This document shows positions 8,128 through 16,761 of a stretch of DNA of 64,000 nt, piece by piece. Position 1 is the stretch's first letter. Every line of letters begins with the position of its first letter. Origin of the DNA: JAAZBA01 sp964461815. Its GTDB lineage: Bacteria; Bacillota; Clostridia; Oscillospirales; QAMX01. Where the stretch lies: the NCBI GenBank assembly GCA_964461815.1, contig CAYWVF010000002.1:1-64000 (forward strand), given 5' to 3'. Made by a program: the position numbers and the translations under genes. The notes under the pieces were generated by a model. That model saw only the letters and a program-made list of their open reading frames with translations. It did no database searches and was not told the DNA's origin.

Positions 8128-8766
8128 ATGGAAACAGAAATCAAATTATCAATAGATACAGCATTTGAGCTTGAAGCACTTTACGAAGATCCACGTCTGG
8201 AGATATTATCGATATCCACTACGGAAAGAAGGTCACATCATTCGGTATATTTTGATACGGGAGACGGATATCTCGACTCCTGCGGAATATCGCTGCGATT
8301 GAGAAGAGAGAGCTGCGGCGGCGTAGATGATATAGTATGCTGCCTTAAGAAAAAAGGAAAAGACGAGCACGACAGCATAAAAATACGTGAAGAATATGAA
8401 TACACCGTCCCAAGAGAGCACATAAATGAGGGAATGTTTAAAAAATTCCCTGTAAGCTGCATTGAAGGACTTGCAGCTGTTGGAATTGACGAGAGCACAG
8501 TGGAAAAGCTGCGCCGTGGAGAGCTTATACCGTCGGCAGAGGTGAAATATACACGCTCTGTACGGCTTCTCAGAGTCAGTGCAGATACAGTATGTGAGCT
8601 TGCACTGGACGAGGGAATATTCGCATCGGGAGAGCGATTCAAGGAGGCAGAGCTTGAGCTGAAGCGAGGAAATGTCGAGGATATGCAGATGCTTGCAGCG
8701 TATTTGATGCGTAAATATAAGATGAAGGCACAGCCGCTGTCAAAGCATGACAGAGCGCACCTTTAA
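8128..8766 (+). CDS. CYTH domain protein (inorganic triphosphatase / thiamine triphosphatase-like)
   Basis: About 212 residues of the CYTH tunnel fold. The N-terminal ExExK signature is METEIKL (Glu2, Glu4, Lys6). It is followed by paired basic and acidic strands such as SVYFDTGDGYLDSCGISLRLRR, and by the C-terminal EAELELKRG. Family members hydrolyse tripolyphosphate or thiamine triphosphate using Mg2+; the substrate here is not evident. The in-frame TTG at 8122 is an alternative start. A hairpin separates the ribosome site from the start. The gene stands alone under a consensus promoter, and a terminator lies 150 nt downstream. The 200-nt gap to ilvE holds no convincing gene. Confidence 0.85.
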   Translation: METEIKLSIDTAFELEALYEDPRLEILSISTTERRSHHSVYFDTGDGYLDSCGISLRLRRESCGGVDDIVCCLKKKGKDEHDSIKIREEYEYTVPREHINEGMFKKFPVSCIEGLAAVGIDESTVEKLRRGELIPSAEVKYTRSVRLLRVSADTVCELALDEGIFASGERFKEAELELKRGNVEDMQMLAAYLMRKYKMKAQPLSKHDRAHL

Positions 8767-8916
8767 TGGAACGAGAGCTTCATAAGAAGCGGAGAAATAA
8801 ATCGTTTGGGCTATATAGCTGAGCATCACGGCAGTCGTCATGAAAATGATCGTAGGCTATTCCTGTGAAAAAAGCTCGGAAATCATGCTGTTGCGAGAAA
8901 ACGACAGAATGCAAAG

Positions 8917-8958
8917 CAGCCATCCAAATGCGATAAAGCATTTGAATGGCTGTTTTTT
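8917..8958 (+). terminator. Terminator downstream of the CYTH gene
   Basis: Arms 8917-8931 and 8938-8952 pair with one bulged position around GATAAA, followed by TTTTTT. It sits just beyond the ilvE stop, and lacks a T-tract on the minus strand. Confidence 0.75.
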
Positions 8959-8967
8959 ATATACTTA

Positions 8968-10029
8968 TTATAATTCAACTACCCAGCCGAACGGATCTTC
9001 GAGCTTGCCCCACTGAATACCTGTGAGTGTGTCGTAGATCTTCTGTGTCAGCTCACCGATCTTGAAGTCGGAGATCGTTACTGTCTTTCCTTCGTAGCAG
9101 AGCTCGCCTACAGGAGAGATAACAGCTGCTGTACCTGTGCCGAATACCTCTTCAAGTGTACCGTTGTCTGCTGCTGCCATGACCTCAGCGATGGGAAGTC
9201 TGCGCTCGCTTACCGGAACGCCCCAATGCTTAAGAAGCTCGATGGTGGACTTTCTTGTGATACCCGGAAGCAGTGAACCGCCGAGTGCAGGTGTGATGAC
9301 CTCACCGTTGATCTTGAAGAATACGTTCATTGTACCTACTTCTTCAACATACTTCTTTTCAGCACCGTCAAGCCAGAGGACCTGAGAATAGCCGAGCTTT
9401 GCAGCCTTTTCCTGAGCTGCCAGTGAGATAGCATAGTTTGCAGCAGCCTTTGTAAAGCCTGTGCCGCCTACGCTTGCTCTTGAATACTCATCCTCAACAT
9501 AGATCTTAACAGGGTTAACGCCCTCTGCATAGTAAGCTCCGACAGGAGAGAGGATGATGATGAACTTATATGTGTGAGACGGATGAACGCCTACACCAAT
9601 ATCTGTTGCGATAACGAACGGACGGATGTAAAGAGATGTTTCGTAGTTCTTCGGTACCCAGTCAGCATCTACCTTAACAAGCTCCTTGATAGCCTGAAGA
9701 GCATCCTCCTCGGGGATATACGGGATGCACAGACGCTCATCACTGCGGTTGAGTCTGCGAACGTTTTCTATCGGGCGGAAAAGCTGGATCTTTCCGTCTT
9801 CTCTGCGGTATGCCTTAAGGCCCTCAAAGGTCTCCTGTGCGTAGTGGAAGCACATCGTGGCAGGATCCATCTCCAGAGGAGCGTAAGGAACTATTCTTGC
9901 ATCATGCCAGCCGATACCGTCTGTATAATCCATAACGAACATATGGTCTGTGAAGTATTTACCGAAGCCAAGCTTGGACTCATCCGGCTTTGCTTTTGGT
10001 GTTGTGGTGAGAATTTTCTTGATTTCCAT
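8968..10029 (-). CDS. ilvE: Branched-chain amino acid aminotransferase
   Basis: A 353-residue fold-type IV PLP aminotransferase that interconverts Leu/Ile/Val and their 2-oxo acids. It belongs to the long BCAT2-like branch. The PLP lysine is Lys194 in GGTGFTKAAANYA. VEEVGTMNVFF and EVFGTGTAAVISPVG are conserved substrate and phosphate-binding loops. Start at ATG behind AAAGGAAT. It lies 29 nt after prs in the same direction, which suggests a two-gene transcript. No other branched-chain biosynthesis gene is near, and no T-box or leader peptide is visible. Confidence 0.95.
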   Translation of the reverse strand: MEIKKILTTTPKAKPDESKLGFGKYFTDHMFVMDYTDGIGWHDARIVPYAPLEMDPATMCFHYAQETFEGLKAYRREDGKIQLFRPIENVRRLNRSDERLCIPYIPEEDALQAIKELVKVDADWVPKNYETSLYIRPFVIATDIGVGVHPSHTYKFIIILSPVGAYYAEGVNPVKIYVEDEYSRASVGGTGFTKAAANYAISLAAQEKAAKLGYSQVLWLDGAEKKYVEEVGTMNVFFKINGEVITPALGGSLLPGITRKSTIELLKHWGVPVSERRLPIAEVMAAADNGTLEEVFGTGTAAVISPVGELCYEGKTVTISDFKIGELTQKIYDTLTGIQWGKLEDPFGWVVEL

Positions 10030-10058
10030 ACTACTGTATTCCTTTCATATATAAAATG

Positions 10059-11237
10059 TTAGTCGATCTTAACTCCGCGCTTATAATCATCGAGAAGGAG
10101 TCTTATACGCTGCGACGGATCCAAAATATAGCTTAAGGACATGTCGTGGTTGAGGATGTTGATAATGTGCGCGATGTATTTTGCCATATCTACCTCTGCA
10201 TACCACTCACGTGAAAGGAGATCAGGTGTGCGGTAGATAAGATTTGTAGTAAACACGTAATCTATGATACCTGCCTTATGAGCCTCATCGAATTTGTCGA
10301 GACCCTCGGAGAAAAGTCCGAACGTAGCGCAGGCAAATATTCTTCTTGCCCCTCTTGATTTGAGCTGCTTGCAGACATCGATCATGGAGTCGCCCGAGCC
10401 GATCATATCATCGACAACTATAACGTCCTTACCCTCGACGTTGTCACCGAGGAATACGTGAGCGACGATCGGATTCTTTCCGTTGACTACACGGCTGTAG
10501 TCACGCTGCTTATAAAATACGCCGAGATCTATGTTAAGTACTGAGGAATAGTATGTACAACGGGACATAGCTCCTTCGTCGGGGGAGATTATCATCAAAT
10601 GGTCACGGTCAACGCTTATATCGGGAACTGTACTTAAGAGAGCCTTTACCATCTGATATGTAGGCATAACGTTCTCAAAGCCGCTAAGCGGGATAGCGTT
10701 TTGAACTCTCGGGTCATGTGCATCGAAGGTGATGATGTTTTCAACACCCATGCGCTCAAGCTCCTGCAATGCGATCGCACAGTCAAGGGATTCTCTCATG
10801 CTTCTTTTATGCTGTCTGCCTTCATAAAGCATAGGCATAATAACGTTGATCCTCTTTGCCTTACCGCTGACGGCACCGATTATACGCTTAAGATCCTGAT
10901 AATGCTCATCAGGGCCCATAGATACAGTCTTTCCATACTGCTCGTAAGTGACTCCGTAATTGAATACATCGGCAATGATGAAAATATCATGTCCGCGGAC
11001 TGTCTGCTTTACTATAGCTTTTGCTTCACCTGTTCCGAATCTCGGATTAGAGATACCTATCTTGTAGCTGTCTCTCATGTAGCCTCCGGAGAGAGCCTGA
11101 GGTATACCGTGAAGGTCACGACGCCACATAGTGATATAGTTATTTACGCTGTCGAGAAGGGCTTCGCAGCCTTTCATACCGATTATTCCCAACGCGCCAA
11201 CCGGCATGGTATACAGATCTTCATACGCTTCGGCCAT
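10059..11237 (-). CDS. prs: Ribose-phosphate pyrophosphokinase, long form
   Basis: PRPP synthetase, transferring pyrophosphate from ATP to ribose 5-phosphate for nucleotide, His, Trp and NAD synthesis. Core motifs are present: MLYEGRQHKR (ATP loop), FDAHDPRVQNAIP (metal/ribose-5-P), and the PRPP loop VIVVDDMIGSGDSM. At 392 residues it is about 75 longer than the canonical enzyme, with an extended N-terminus (MAEAYEDLYTMPVGALGIIG) and extra C-terminal sequence. Start at ATG behind TGGAGGAC. Promoter at 11322-11350. Confidence 0.92.
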   Translation of the reverse strand: MAEAYEDLYTMPVGALGIIGMKGCEALLDSVNNYITMWRRDLHGIPQALSGGYMRDSYKIGISNPRFGTGEAKAIVKQTVRGHDIFIIADVFNYGVTYEQYGKTVSMGPDEHYQDLKRIIGAVSGKAKRINVIMPMLYEGRQHKRSMRESLDCAIALQELERMGVENIITFDAHDPRVQNAIPLSGFENVMPTYQMVKALLSTVPDISVDRDHLMIISPDEGAMSRCTYYSSVLNIDLGVFYKQRDYSRVVNGKNPIVAHVFLGDNVEGKDVIVVDDMIGSGDSMIDVCKQLKSRGARRIFACATFGLFSEGLDKFDEAHKAGIIDYVFTTNLIYRTPDLLSREWYAEVDMAKYIAHIINILNHDMSLSYILDPSQRIRLLLDDYKRGVKID

Positions 11238-11321
11238 TTCGATTGTCCTCCATACAAATCATTCTTCAGTTTTAATTGTGCATGTCCGTCTCAAAAAACG
11301 GCTGCTTTCCTTACTATATAT

Positions 11322-11350
11322 ATCATACCACATTTTTTCCGTTCTTTCAA
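11322..11350 (-). promoter_or_regulatory. Predicted prs-ilvE promoter
   Basis: Minus strand TTGAAA (11345-11350), 17-nt spacer, TATGAT (11322-11327) with an upstream TGG. Confidence 0.6.
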
Positions 11351-11396
11351 TATGCCCTAAAAATAATAAATGCACAAATTTTCTTCAAATATGTAC

Positions 11397-11425
11397 TTGT
11401 GTTCTCGTCATTCAAAGAGTATAAT
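11397..11425 (+). promoter_or_regulatory. Predicted promoter of the AEC transporter gene
   Basis: TTGTGT (11397-11402), 17-nt spacer, TATAAT (11420-11425). The -10 begins at the end of one arm of an inverted repeat. Confidence 0.6.
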
Positions 11426-11452
11426 GGATATATACAGGTCGCACTCTTTGAA
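11411..11452 (+). promoter_or_regulatory. 10-bp inverted repeat flanking the AEC promoter -10
   Basis: TTCAAAGAGT (11411-11420) and ACTCTTTGAA (11443-11452) are perfect complements, with centres 32 bp apart. The left arm lies upstream of the expected transcription start, so a DNA operator is more likely than an RNA hairpin. Confidence 0.5.
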
Positions 11453-11469
11453 AGGACGGATACAATACC

Positions 11470-12420
11470 TTGGAAAACCTACTATTTTCTATCAACGCTA
11501 TACTTCCATTGTTCGTACTCATGGCATTGGGCTTCGCATTCAAAAAGCTGAAGATCGCAAACGAAGCTTTTTTCTCTGCATCAAATAAGGTGTCATTTAA
11601 GGTGCTCCTGCCCGTGATGCTTTTCATGAACATTTACGACACACGTAAAAACAACACCTCGTTTGATACAAGGTATGTGGTGATGGCTGTCGTGGGAGTG
11701 CTCACAGTCACAGCTATTCTGATGCTGATAGTGCCGAGAATAGTGAAGGATAAGAAAAAGATAGGCGTCGTGATACAGGGCATCTACCGCTCAAACTTCC
11801 TGCTGTTCGGAGTGCCGGTGGTAAGAAATATGTTTGGCGAGGGTGAGCTTTGGACTACGGCATCGCTGCTCCCGTTCGTTATTCCTGTTTTCAATATACT
11901 GGCTGTTATCGTTTTGAGTATATATCTTAACGAGGGTCATAATCTCGCAGCATACAAAAAGACGCTGATAGATATAGCAAAAAATCCGCTTATCATAGGT
12001 GCTGTATTGTCCTACTGCTTCATGCTCCTAAAGATAGAGATCCCGGAAGCGATATGCTCCGTTATGGATGATCTTGCGAATATGGCGTCTCCACTGGCAC
12101 TTATCGCACTCGGAGGTACGATCAAATTCTCAAGTATTAAATCCAACGCAAAGTATATAATAAGTACATGTCTCGGCAAGCTAATAATGATGCCTGCAAT
12201 AATGATCCCGATAGCTGTGGCTATGGGCTACAGAGGCAGTACGGTAGGCGCTCTCCTTGCATTGTTCGGCTCACCTGTAGCTGTGTCAAGCTATGTTATG
12301 AGCGAGCAGAGCGGAAATGACGGAGAGCTTGCGGGACAGCTCGTTGCGTTTTCAACTGCCGGAAGCGTAGTGACCATGTTCATTTGGATATATGCGCTGA
12401 AAAGTCTCGGAATACTGTAG
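11470..12420 (+). CDS. AEC family transporter (auxin efflux carrier / malate permease-like)
   Basis: A 316-residue integral membrane protein of the auxin efflux carrier superfamily, with about ten hydrophobic helices in two five-helix halves. Family features include the N-terminal ILPLFVLMALGFAFKKL and the C-terminal ALFGSPVAVSSYVMSEQSGND. Bacterial members export or exchange organic acids such as malate or malonate; the substrate here cannot be told. The start is a TTG at 11470 behind AAAGGAC. An esterase gene follows 59 nt later. A perfect inverted repeat at the promoter suggests repression by a dimeric regulator. Confidence 0.85.
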   Translation: MENLLFSINAILPLFVLMALGFAFKKLKIANEAFFSASNKVSFKVLLPVMLFMNIYDTRKNNTSFDTRYVVMAVVGVLTVTAILMLIVPRIVKDKKKIGVVIQGIYRSNFLLFGVPVVRNMFGEGELWTTASLLPFVIPVFNILAVIVLSIYLNEGHNLAAYKKTLIDIAKNPLIIGAVLSYCFMLLKIEIPEAICSVMDDLANMASPLALIALGGTIKFSSIKSNAKYIISTCLGKLIMMPAIMIPIAVAMGYRGSTVGALLALFGSPVAVSSYVMSEQSGNDGELAGQLVAFSTAGSVVTMFIWIYALKSLGIL

Positions 12421-12479
12421 TCAATGCAGCTTCGAGGCTCGCCGCTTAATAAAAAATACATACAACAGGAGGATACATA

Positions 12480-13181
12480 ATGTCATTTCTTGCATATCAA
12501 TTTATCTCCGAAACTCTGGAAATTGCGGTTACTGTAAATGTGATCCTGCCGAACGGCTATAAGGTCGGCGACGGTACGAAAACGCTTTACCTGCTCCACG
12601 GTCTTTCAGACGATCATTCATGCTGGTGCAGATACACATCTATAGAGCGTTATGCACGTGAGAAAAATATCGCCGTGGTAATGCCTGCCGTAAACAGGAG
12701 CTTTTACCTGAACTGCGAGCTTGGCAATTACTGGACATATGTCAGCGAGGAGCTGCCGAGAGTGATACGAGACACGTTCGGACTCTCCGACAAGCGTGAG
12801 GATAACTTCGTAGCCGGCTTGAGCATGGGTGGCTACGGTGCTATGCGTCATGCGCTGCTGCTGCCGGAGCGTTACTTTGCGGCAGGTTCATTCTCAGGTG
12901 CTTTCAATGTAGAAGAATTTATGGGTGACAGCTCACTTGTAAATACCGAGAACGATGTCAAATATATGCTCAAGAAGAGGTTCAATGAAAGAGCGGAGCT
13001 GCCGAGACTGTATCAGCATATAGGAAGAAACGACTCACTGTATGATGTGAATCAGCGCTTCCGCGATCTGCTCAAGGATCTGCGTATACCGGTCAAGTAC
13101 GTAGAGGATAACGGCGATCACAGCTGGAAATACTGGGACGAGCAGGTCAAATGCTTTATTGATTGGGCATTGGATGAATAA
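12480..13181 (+). CDS. Alpha/beta-hydrolase esterase (EstA / esterase D-like)
   Basis: A 233-residue cytosolic serine esterase. The oxyanion region is LYLLHGLSDDHSCW. The nucleophile elbow is GLSMGGYGA (Ser115). A C-terminal GDHSW supplies the catalytic His. It resembles tributyrin esterases and acetylxylan/feruloyl-type esterases of Firmicutes. No signal peptide is present, so it probably acts on imported oligosaccharide esters or small esters. Start at ATG behind ACAGGAGGA. It lies between the AEC transporter and a HAD phosphatase in the same direction. Confidence 0.88.
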   Translation: MSFLAYQFISETLEIAVTVNVILPNGYKVGDGTKTLYLLHGLSDDHSCWCRYTSIERYAREKNIAVVMPAVNRSFYLNCELGNYWTYVSEELPRVIRDTFGLSDKREDNFVAGLSMGGYGAMRHALLLPERYFAAGSFSGAFNVEEFMGDSSLVNTENDVKYMLKKRFNERAELPRLYQHIGRNDSLYDVNQRFRDLLKDLRIPVKYVEDNGDHSWKYWDEQVKCFIDWALDE

Positions 13182-13217
13182 TAAATAAATTTTTCGGAAA
13201 GGGAGAGTAAATGGATT

Positions 13218-14054
13218 ATGAAGAGACTATACGTTACAGATCTTGACGGTACATTGCTGAGCTCGAATGGCACTATCAGTGAAAACAGTGTAAAGATACT
13301 CAATGAGCTAATAGATGCAGGTGTAAATATCACATATTCCACATCACATAGCTTTTATACAGTGTCGAAAATTCTCAAAGATGTAAAATTTAAGCTTCCT
13401 TGTATTGTTCATAACGGCGCATACGTTGTTGATGCGTCAACAGGCGAAATCTTGCGTAAAAACCTGCTTGGTCATGATATTTATAATGATATCATGACAC
13501 TTAATAAGAATTTCCATCTGAATCCGTTCATTTTCGGTAAGACCGAGGACGGAGAGGAACGTCTGCTCTATGATACGACCTGCAATAACGCTCAGGATAA
13601 CTTTATCGATGTGCGTATTTCGAGAAATGACAAGCGTATGTGCATGATAAAGAACTGTGCGCCGCTTCAGGAGGTAATGAGAGTGACCTTCCTGTATCAT
13701 CTCGATGAGATAATACCGCTCAGAGATACGATGAAGATGAAGTACGGTGACAGCATATCTATAAAGCTCACAGAGGACGTATATTATAAGAATTTCTATC
13801 GCCTTGAGTTTTCCGATGCTTATGCGAATAAGGGCGATATGCTGGCATACCTTAGCAAGATACTCGGTATCGGATTAAATAACTCTGTCGTGTTCGGAGA
13901 TCAGGCAGAGGATCTTGAGATGTTCGGCATGGCAGGAAAGGGAATAGCGGTAAGCAATGCATCGGCGGATGTCATAAAAATGGCTGATGAGACGATCGGC
14001 TCAAATGAAGAGGACAGCGTGGCAAAATATATCGCAGAGCATATCGAAAAGTAA
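13218..14054 (+). CDS. HAD-superfamily Cof-type phosphatase
   Basis: A 278-residue haloacid dehalogenase-like phosphatase with a C2 cap. Motif I is DLDGTLLSSNG (nucleophile Asp8, acid Asp10). Motif II is the Thr-Ser pair in TYSTSHS. Motif IV is VFGDQAEDLEMF. Cof-type members dephosphorylate sugar phosphates, nucleotides or flavin/pyridoxal phosphates with low specificity. Start at ATG 13218; a GGGAGAG lies upstream. It is 36 nt after the esterase and 15 nt before the Nudix gene, so the run is probably cotranscribed. Confidence 0.88.
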   Translation: MKRLYVTDLDGTLLSSNGTISENSVKILNELIDAGVNITYSTSHSFYTVSKILKDVKFKLPCIVHNGAYVVDASTGEILRKNLLGHDIYNDIMTLNKNFHLNPFIFGKTEDGEERLLYDTTCNNAQDNFIDVRISRNDKRMCMIKNCAPLQEVMRVTFLYHLDEIIPLRDTMKMKYGDSISIKLTEDVYYKNFYRLEFSDAYANKGDMLAYLSKILGIGLNNSVVFGDQAEDLEMFGMAGKGIAVSNASADVIKMADETIGSNEEDSVAKYIAEHIEK

Positions 14055-14069
14055 TTCGGAGGACATATA

Positions 14070-14615
14070 ATGCTGGAAAACAACCTCCCTCATGAGAAAG
14101 CGGTAGAATCAAAGCGCATTTATGAGGGAAAAACGATTAGCGTCAGAGTCGATGACGTAGTATTCCCGGATGGGAAAAAATCATTGCGTGAGGTATGTGA
14201 AAGAGTAGATGCGGTCGCGATACTTCCGATAGACAGTGACGGCAAAATATATCTTGAAAAGCAGTACAGGTACCCGTTCGACGAGGAAATATATGAGATA
14301 CCGGCAGGAAAGATGGATAAGGTCGATGGAGAAACGCCGCTGGAATGTGCTGTTCGTGAGCTGAAGGAGGAAACAGGCTTTACGGCAGGTAAAATAGAGC
14401 CTATCGGAAAGATATATCCGTCTCCCGGCTTTGTGACGGAGATACTCTACCTGTTTATCGCAACCGAGCTGACAGAGGGCGATACAGATTTCGATGATGA
14501 TGAATATATAAATCTGGTGAAGCTCTCGGCAGATGAGGTAAAAGAAATGATAGTCAGCGGAAGGATCACCGATGCGAAGACTATCGCCGCAATGTATATT
14601 GCACAAAACAGATAA
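14070..14615 (+). CDS. Nudix hydrolase (ADP-ribose pyrophosphatase-like)
   Basis: A 181-residue Nudix protein of the ADP-ribose pyrophosphatase group, which cleaves ADP-ribose to AMP and ribose 5-phosphate. The YRYPFDEEIYEIPAGKM segment upstream of the Nudix box is characteristic of this group. The Nudix helix is TPLECAVRELKEETGF. The loop between the first Gly and the conserved Glu (GKMDKVDGE) is two residues longer than the usual G-x5-E spacing. Start at ATG behind CGGAGGAC. It ends 20 nt before the response regulator. Confidence 0.9.
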   Translation: MLENNLPHEKAVESKRIYEGKTISVRVDDVVFPDGKKSLREVCERVDAVAILPIDSDGKIYLEKQYRYPFDEEIYEIPAGKMDKVDGETPLECAVRELKEETGFTAGKIEPIGKIYPSPGFVTEILYLFIATELTEGDTDFDDDEYINLVKLSADEVKEMIVSGRITDAKTIAAMYIAQNR

Positions 14616-14635
14616 TCAAACGAAGGGTGGGTCAT

Positions 14636-15331
14636 ATGGCAAGGATATTGGTCGTAGAGGATGAACATGCCATAGCCGATATAGTTGAGTTTAATCTCCA
14701 ACGTGAGGGCTACGAGGTGAAAGCCGTATATGACGGTATATCGGGACTTGAAGAAGCTCTGAGTGATAACTATGATCTGATGCTTTTGGACGTAATGCTT
14801 CCCGGGATGGACGGCTTTGGCGTATGCAGTAAGGTTCGTGAGACATCGGAGCTGCCGATAATAATGCTCACAGCACGTGAAGAGGAGACAGATAAGGTCT
14901 ACGGATTGGAGATCGGCGCGGATGACTACATAACGAAGCCGTTTTCCATGCGTGAGCTGCTGGCGAGAGTACATGCGAATCTGCGTCGCACCGTTACAGC
15001 ACCCGTAAAGGACGTCACCGTTCCCGATATCAAGCAGGGAACGCTGGAAATATATTTTGATGCACATGACGTGCGTAAGAGAGGCGCATCGGTGGAGCTG
15101 ACGGCACGTGAATTTGAGCTGTTAAAGTATATGGCAGTAGAGCCCGACAAGGTATGCTCACGTGAGGAGCTGCTTGAAAAGGTGTGGGGCTACGAATATT
15201 ACGGAGATCTGCGTGCGGTTGACGTGGCAATAAGGAGACTTCGTGAGAAGCTTGAGGATGCACCGAACGACCCTCAGTTTATAATAACACGTCGAGGCGT
15301 AGGCTACCTTTTCGCTTCGCAAAGCAACTGA
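14636..15331 (+). CDS. OmpR/PhoB-family response regulator
   Basis: A 231-residue two-component regulator. The receiver has the acidic pocket VVEDE and the phospho-acceptor Asp52 (LMLLDVMLPGMDGFG). MLTARE and YITKPFSMREL supply the switch Thr and Lys. The C-terminal winged helix contains VWGYEYYGDLRAVDVAI and TRRGVGYLF. The ATG at 14636 follows AGGGTGG, whereas an in-frame GTG at 14627 lies inside that site. No histidine kinase gene follows; a strong terminator ends the run, so it is an orphan regulator here. Confidence 0.93.
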   Translation: MARILVVEDEHAIADIVEFNLQREGYEVKAVYDGISGLEEALSDNYDLMLLDVMLPGMDGFGVCSKVRETSELPIIMLTAREEETDKVYGLEIGADDYITKPFSMRELLARVHANLRRTVTAPVKDVTVPDIKQGTLEIYFDAHDVRKRGASVELTAREFELLKYMAVEPDKVCSREELLEKVWGYEYYGDLRAVDVAIRRLREKLEDAPNDPQFIITRRGVGYLFASQSN

Positions 15332-15397
15332 AAATATAAGCTGCAAAAGCAGCCGTGAAAAAGATATGCATCCCAAAAAAGCTTTGGGATGCAAAAA

Positions 15398-15441
15398 ACA
15401 GCAGTCTGTTTATTTCAAAACAGACTGCTGTGCTTTTATTT
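15398..15441. terminator. Bidirectional terminator between convergent genes
   Basis: A perfect 14-bp stem (15398-15411 with 15418-15431) has a TTTTATTTT run on the plus side and TTTTTT on the minus side. It ends both the response regulator run and the moxR operon. A second perfect inverted repeat (15367-15377 / 15383-15393) lies alongside. Confidence 0.85.
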
Positions 15442-16761
15442 TGAGCTTCCGAGCTGATCTGCTTTGTTGATATCGGGAAGACTTTCACTGAACTTTACCT
15501 TGTTGTACGCATCGTCAATGAAGTCGATATCGTTTTTATTGCCTACATAATCCGGCTTTATCTCATTCAGAGTTTCAGAGGCAGTGTTTGACATCCTGTA
15601 CTTGTAGCCTGACGACATGGCGCTTATTACGGCATGTCGATATAGCCAGGTAGCCTTTTGCTCCGCTGTCTCCATGTCGGAGTATTTCGGCTCACGTGCA
15701 AACAGCTCCTCGATACGGCTTTTCAGCTTTTTGATATAGTTCTTCGGCGCATCTTTCAGATCCATGATCGATTCACGGCTGTCAACATAGCCCATATCCT
15801 CGATAAGTGAGCTGTCCTTATCCATGAGATTCTTCATGAGTGACGACAGCGCCTTTACGAGCTTGTAGATCGCGATTATTATCAGCGTGACTATCGCAAT
15901 AACAAATATGACAGACAGCACGACGGTCAGTATTTCCAAAAACTTTTCCCAGAATGGATTTGAGATGTGCTCCTCCGCTTCCATGAGCCCACGTATGTCA
16001 TCGGCTTCGGATACAGTGCTTCCACCTCCGGAGGAATCGTCACTGCCGATAAGCTGCATTATCAGCCACATAAGCTTTTCTGCGATAAACTTCAGCGCAT
16101 CTATCATGTTCTGCCATGTCGATACGAGAAGCACCGCAACAAATACGATACCTACCCATAGTCTGTTGTGGATATTCATTCCCTTATCCACTGCGATACG
16201 CCCCGATTTAGATACAGCACTTCTGGTATCGGAGAGCTGCTTCATATTCAGGTGATTCATAATGAACAGCGCAAGCACGATTATAAACGGCCCGGATACA
16301 GTGGCGAGAAGTCTGTACGGCTCTAAAGCGGGAGCAATGCCAATGATCAGAAGCGCTATAAAATCAATGGTGATGATGACAAAAACTGCTGTCGAGGGCA
16401 GAAGATCGAGCCATTCACCGCTTGTGTACATCATCCCTCTGTAAAACAGCACGAATGCAGTCACATAGCAGAAAATGATCTCAGCTGCACCGGTCAGGCG
16501 TGTCAGCGTTATAGCTGTGCCGAGAAGCGCAGAGAGGACGAAGCCCGACAGGAAACGGAGCACCTTGTTGCCTGAGAATATTTTGCCACCGAGAATACCT
16601 ATTATCGGATATATCATCATAGCACCGAGAAGCAATACTCTGTTACTCTCGCTTACGGCTATGATCGAAAGAAGATATAGTACAGGCAGTATAAGGATTA
16701 TCTCAAGGATCACCTTGATATATGCACTAAAGAAATTGACGGTTTTTCTTGCATTAGCCAT
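15436..16761 (-). CDS. TgpA-like multi-pass membrane protein lacking a transglutaminase core, C-terminal DUF4129-like
   Basis: A 441-residue membrane protein, third gene of a moxR-DUF58 operon. About eight membrane helices are visible (roughly 15-36, 41-61, 68-86, 92-110, 123-143, 150-170, 202-219, 275-302). A cytosolic tail from about 305 contains WLYRHAVISAMSSGYKY, resembling DUF4129. In this operon position one usually finds a TgpA-type protein with an extracytoplasmic transglutaminase domain. Here the loop between the last two helices is only about 55 residues and has no Cys. The ATG at 16761 overlaps the DUF58 stop region by 8 nt and has AGGACGG upstream. Confidence 0.7.
   Translation of the reverse strand: MANARKTVNFFSAYIKVILEIILILPVLYLLSIIAVSESNRVLLLGAMMIYPIIGILGGKIFSGNKVLRFLSGFVLSALLGTAITLTRLTGAAEIIFCYVTAFVLFYRGMMYTSGEWLDLLPSTAVFVIITIDFIALLIIGIAPALEPYRLLATVSGPFIIVLALFIMNHLNMKQLSDTRSAVSKSGRIAVDKGMNIHNRLWVGIVFVAVLLVSTWQNMIDALKFIAEKLMWLIMQLIGSDDSSGGGSTVSEADDIRGLMEAEEHISNPFWEKFLEILTVVLSVIFVIAIVTLIIIAIYKLVKALSSLMKNLMDKDSSLIEDMGYVDSRESIMDLKDAPKNYIKKLKSRIEELFAREPKYSDMETAEQKATWLYRHAVISAMSSGYKYRMSNTASETLNEIKPDYVGNKNDIDFIDDAYNKVKFSESLPDINKADQLGSSK

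Noticed and set aside
8767..8916. A short coding sequence between the CYTH gene and its terminator
   Set aside because: The best plus-strand frame from 8840 has no ribosome site and runs through the terminator into the opposing ilvE gene.
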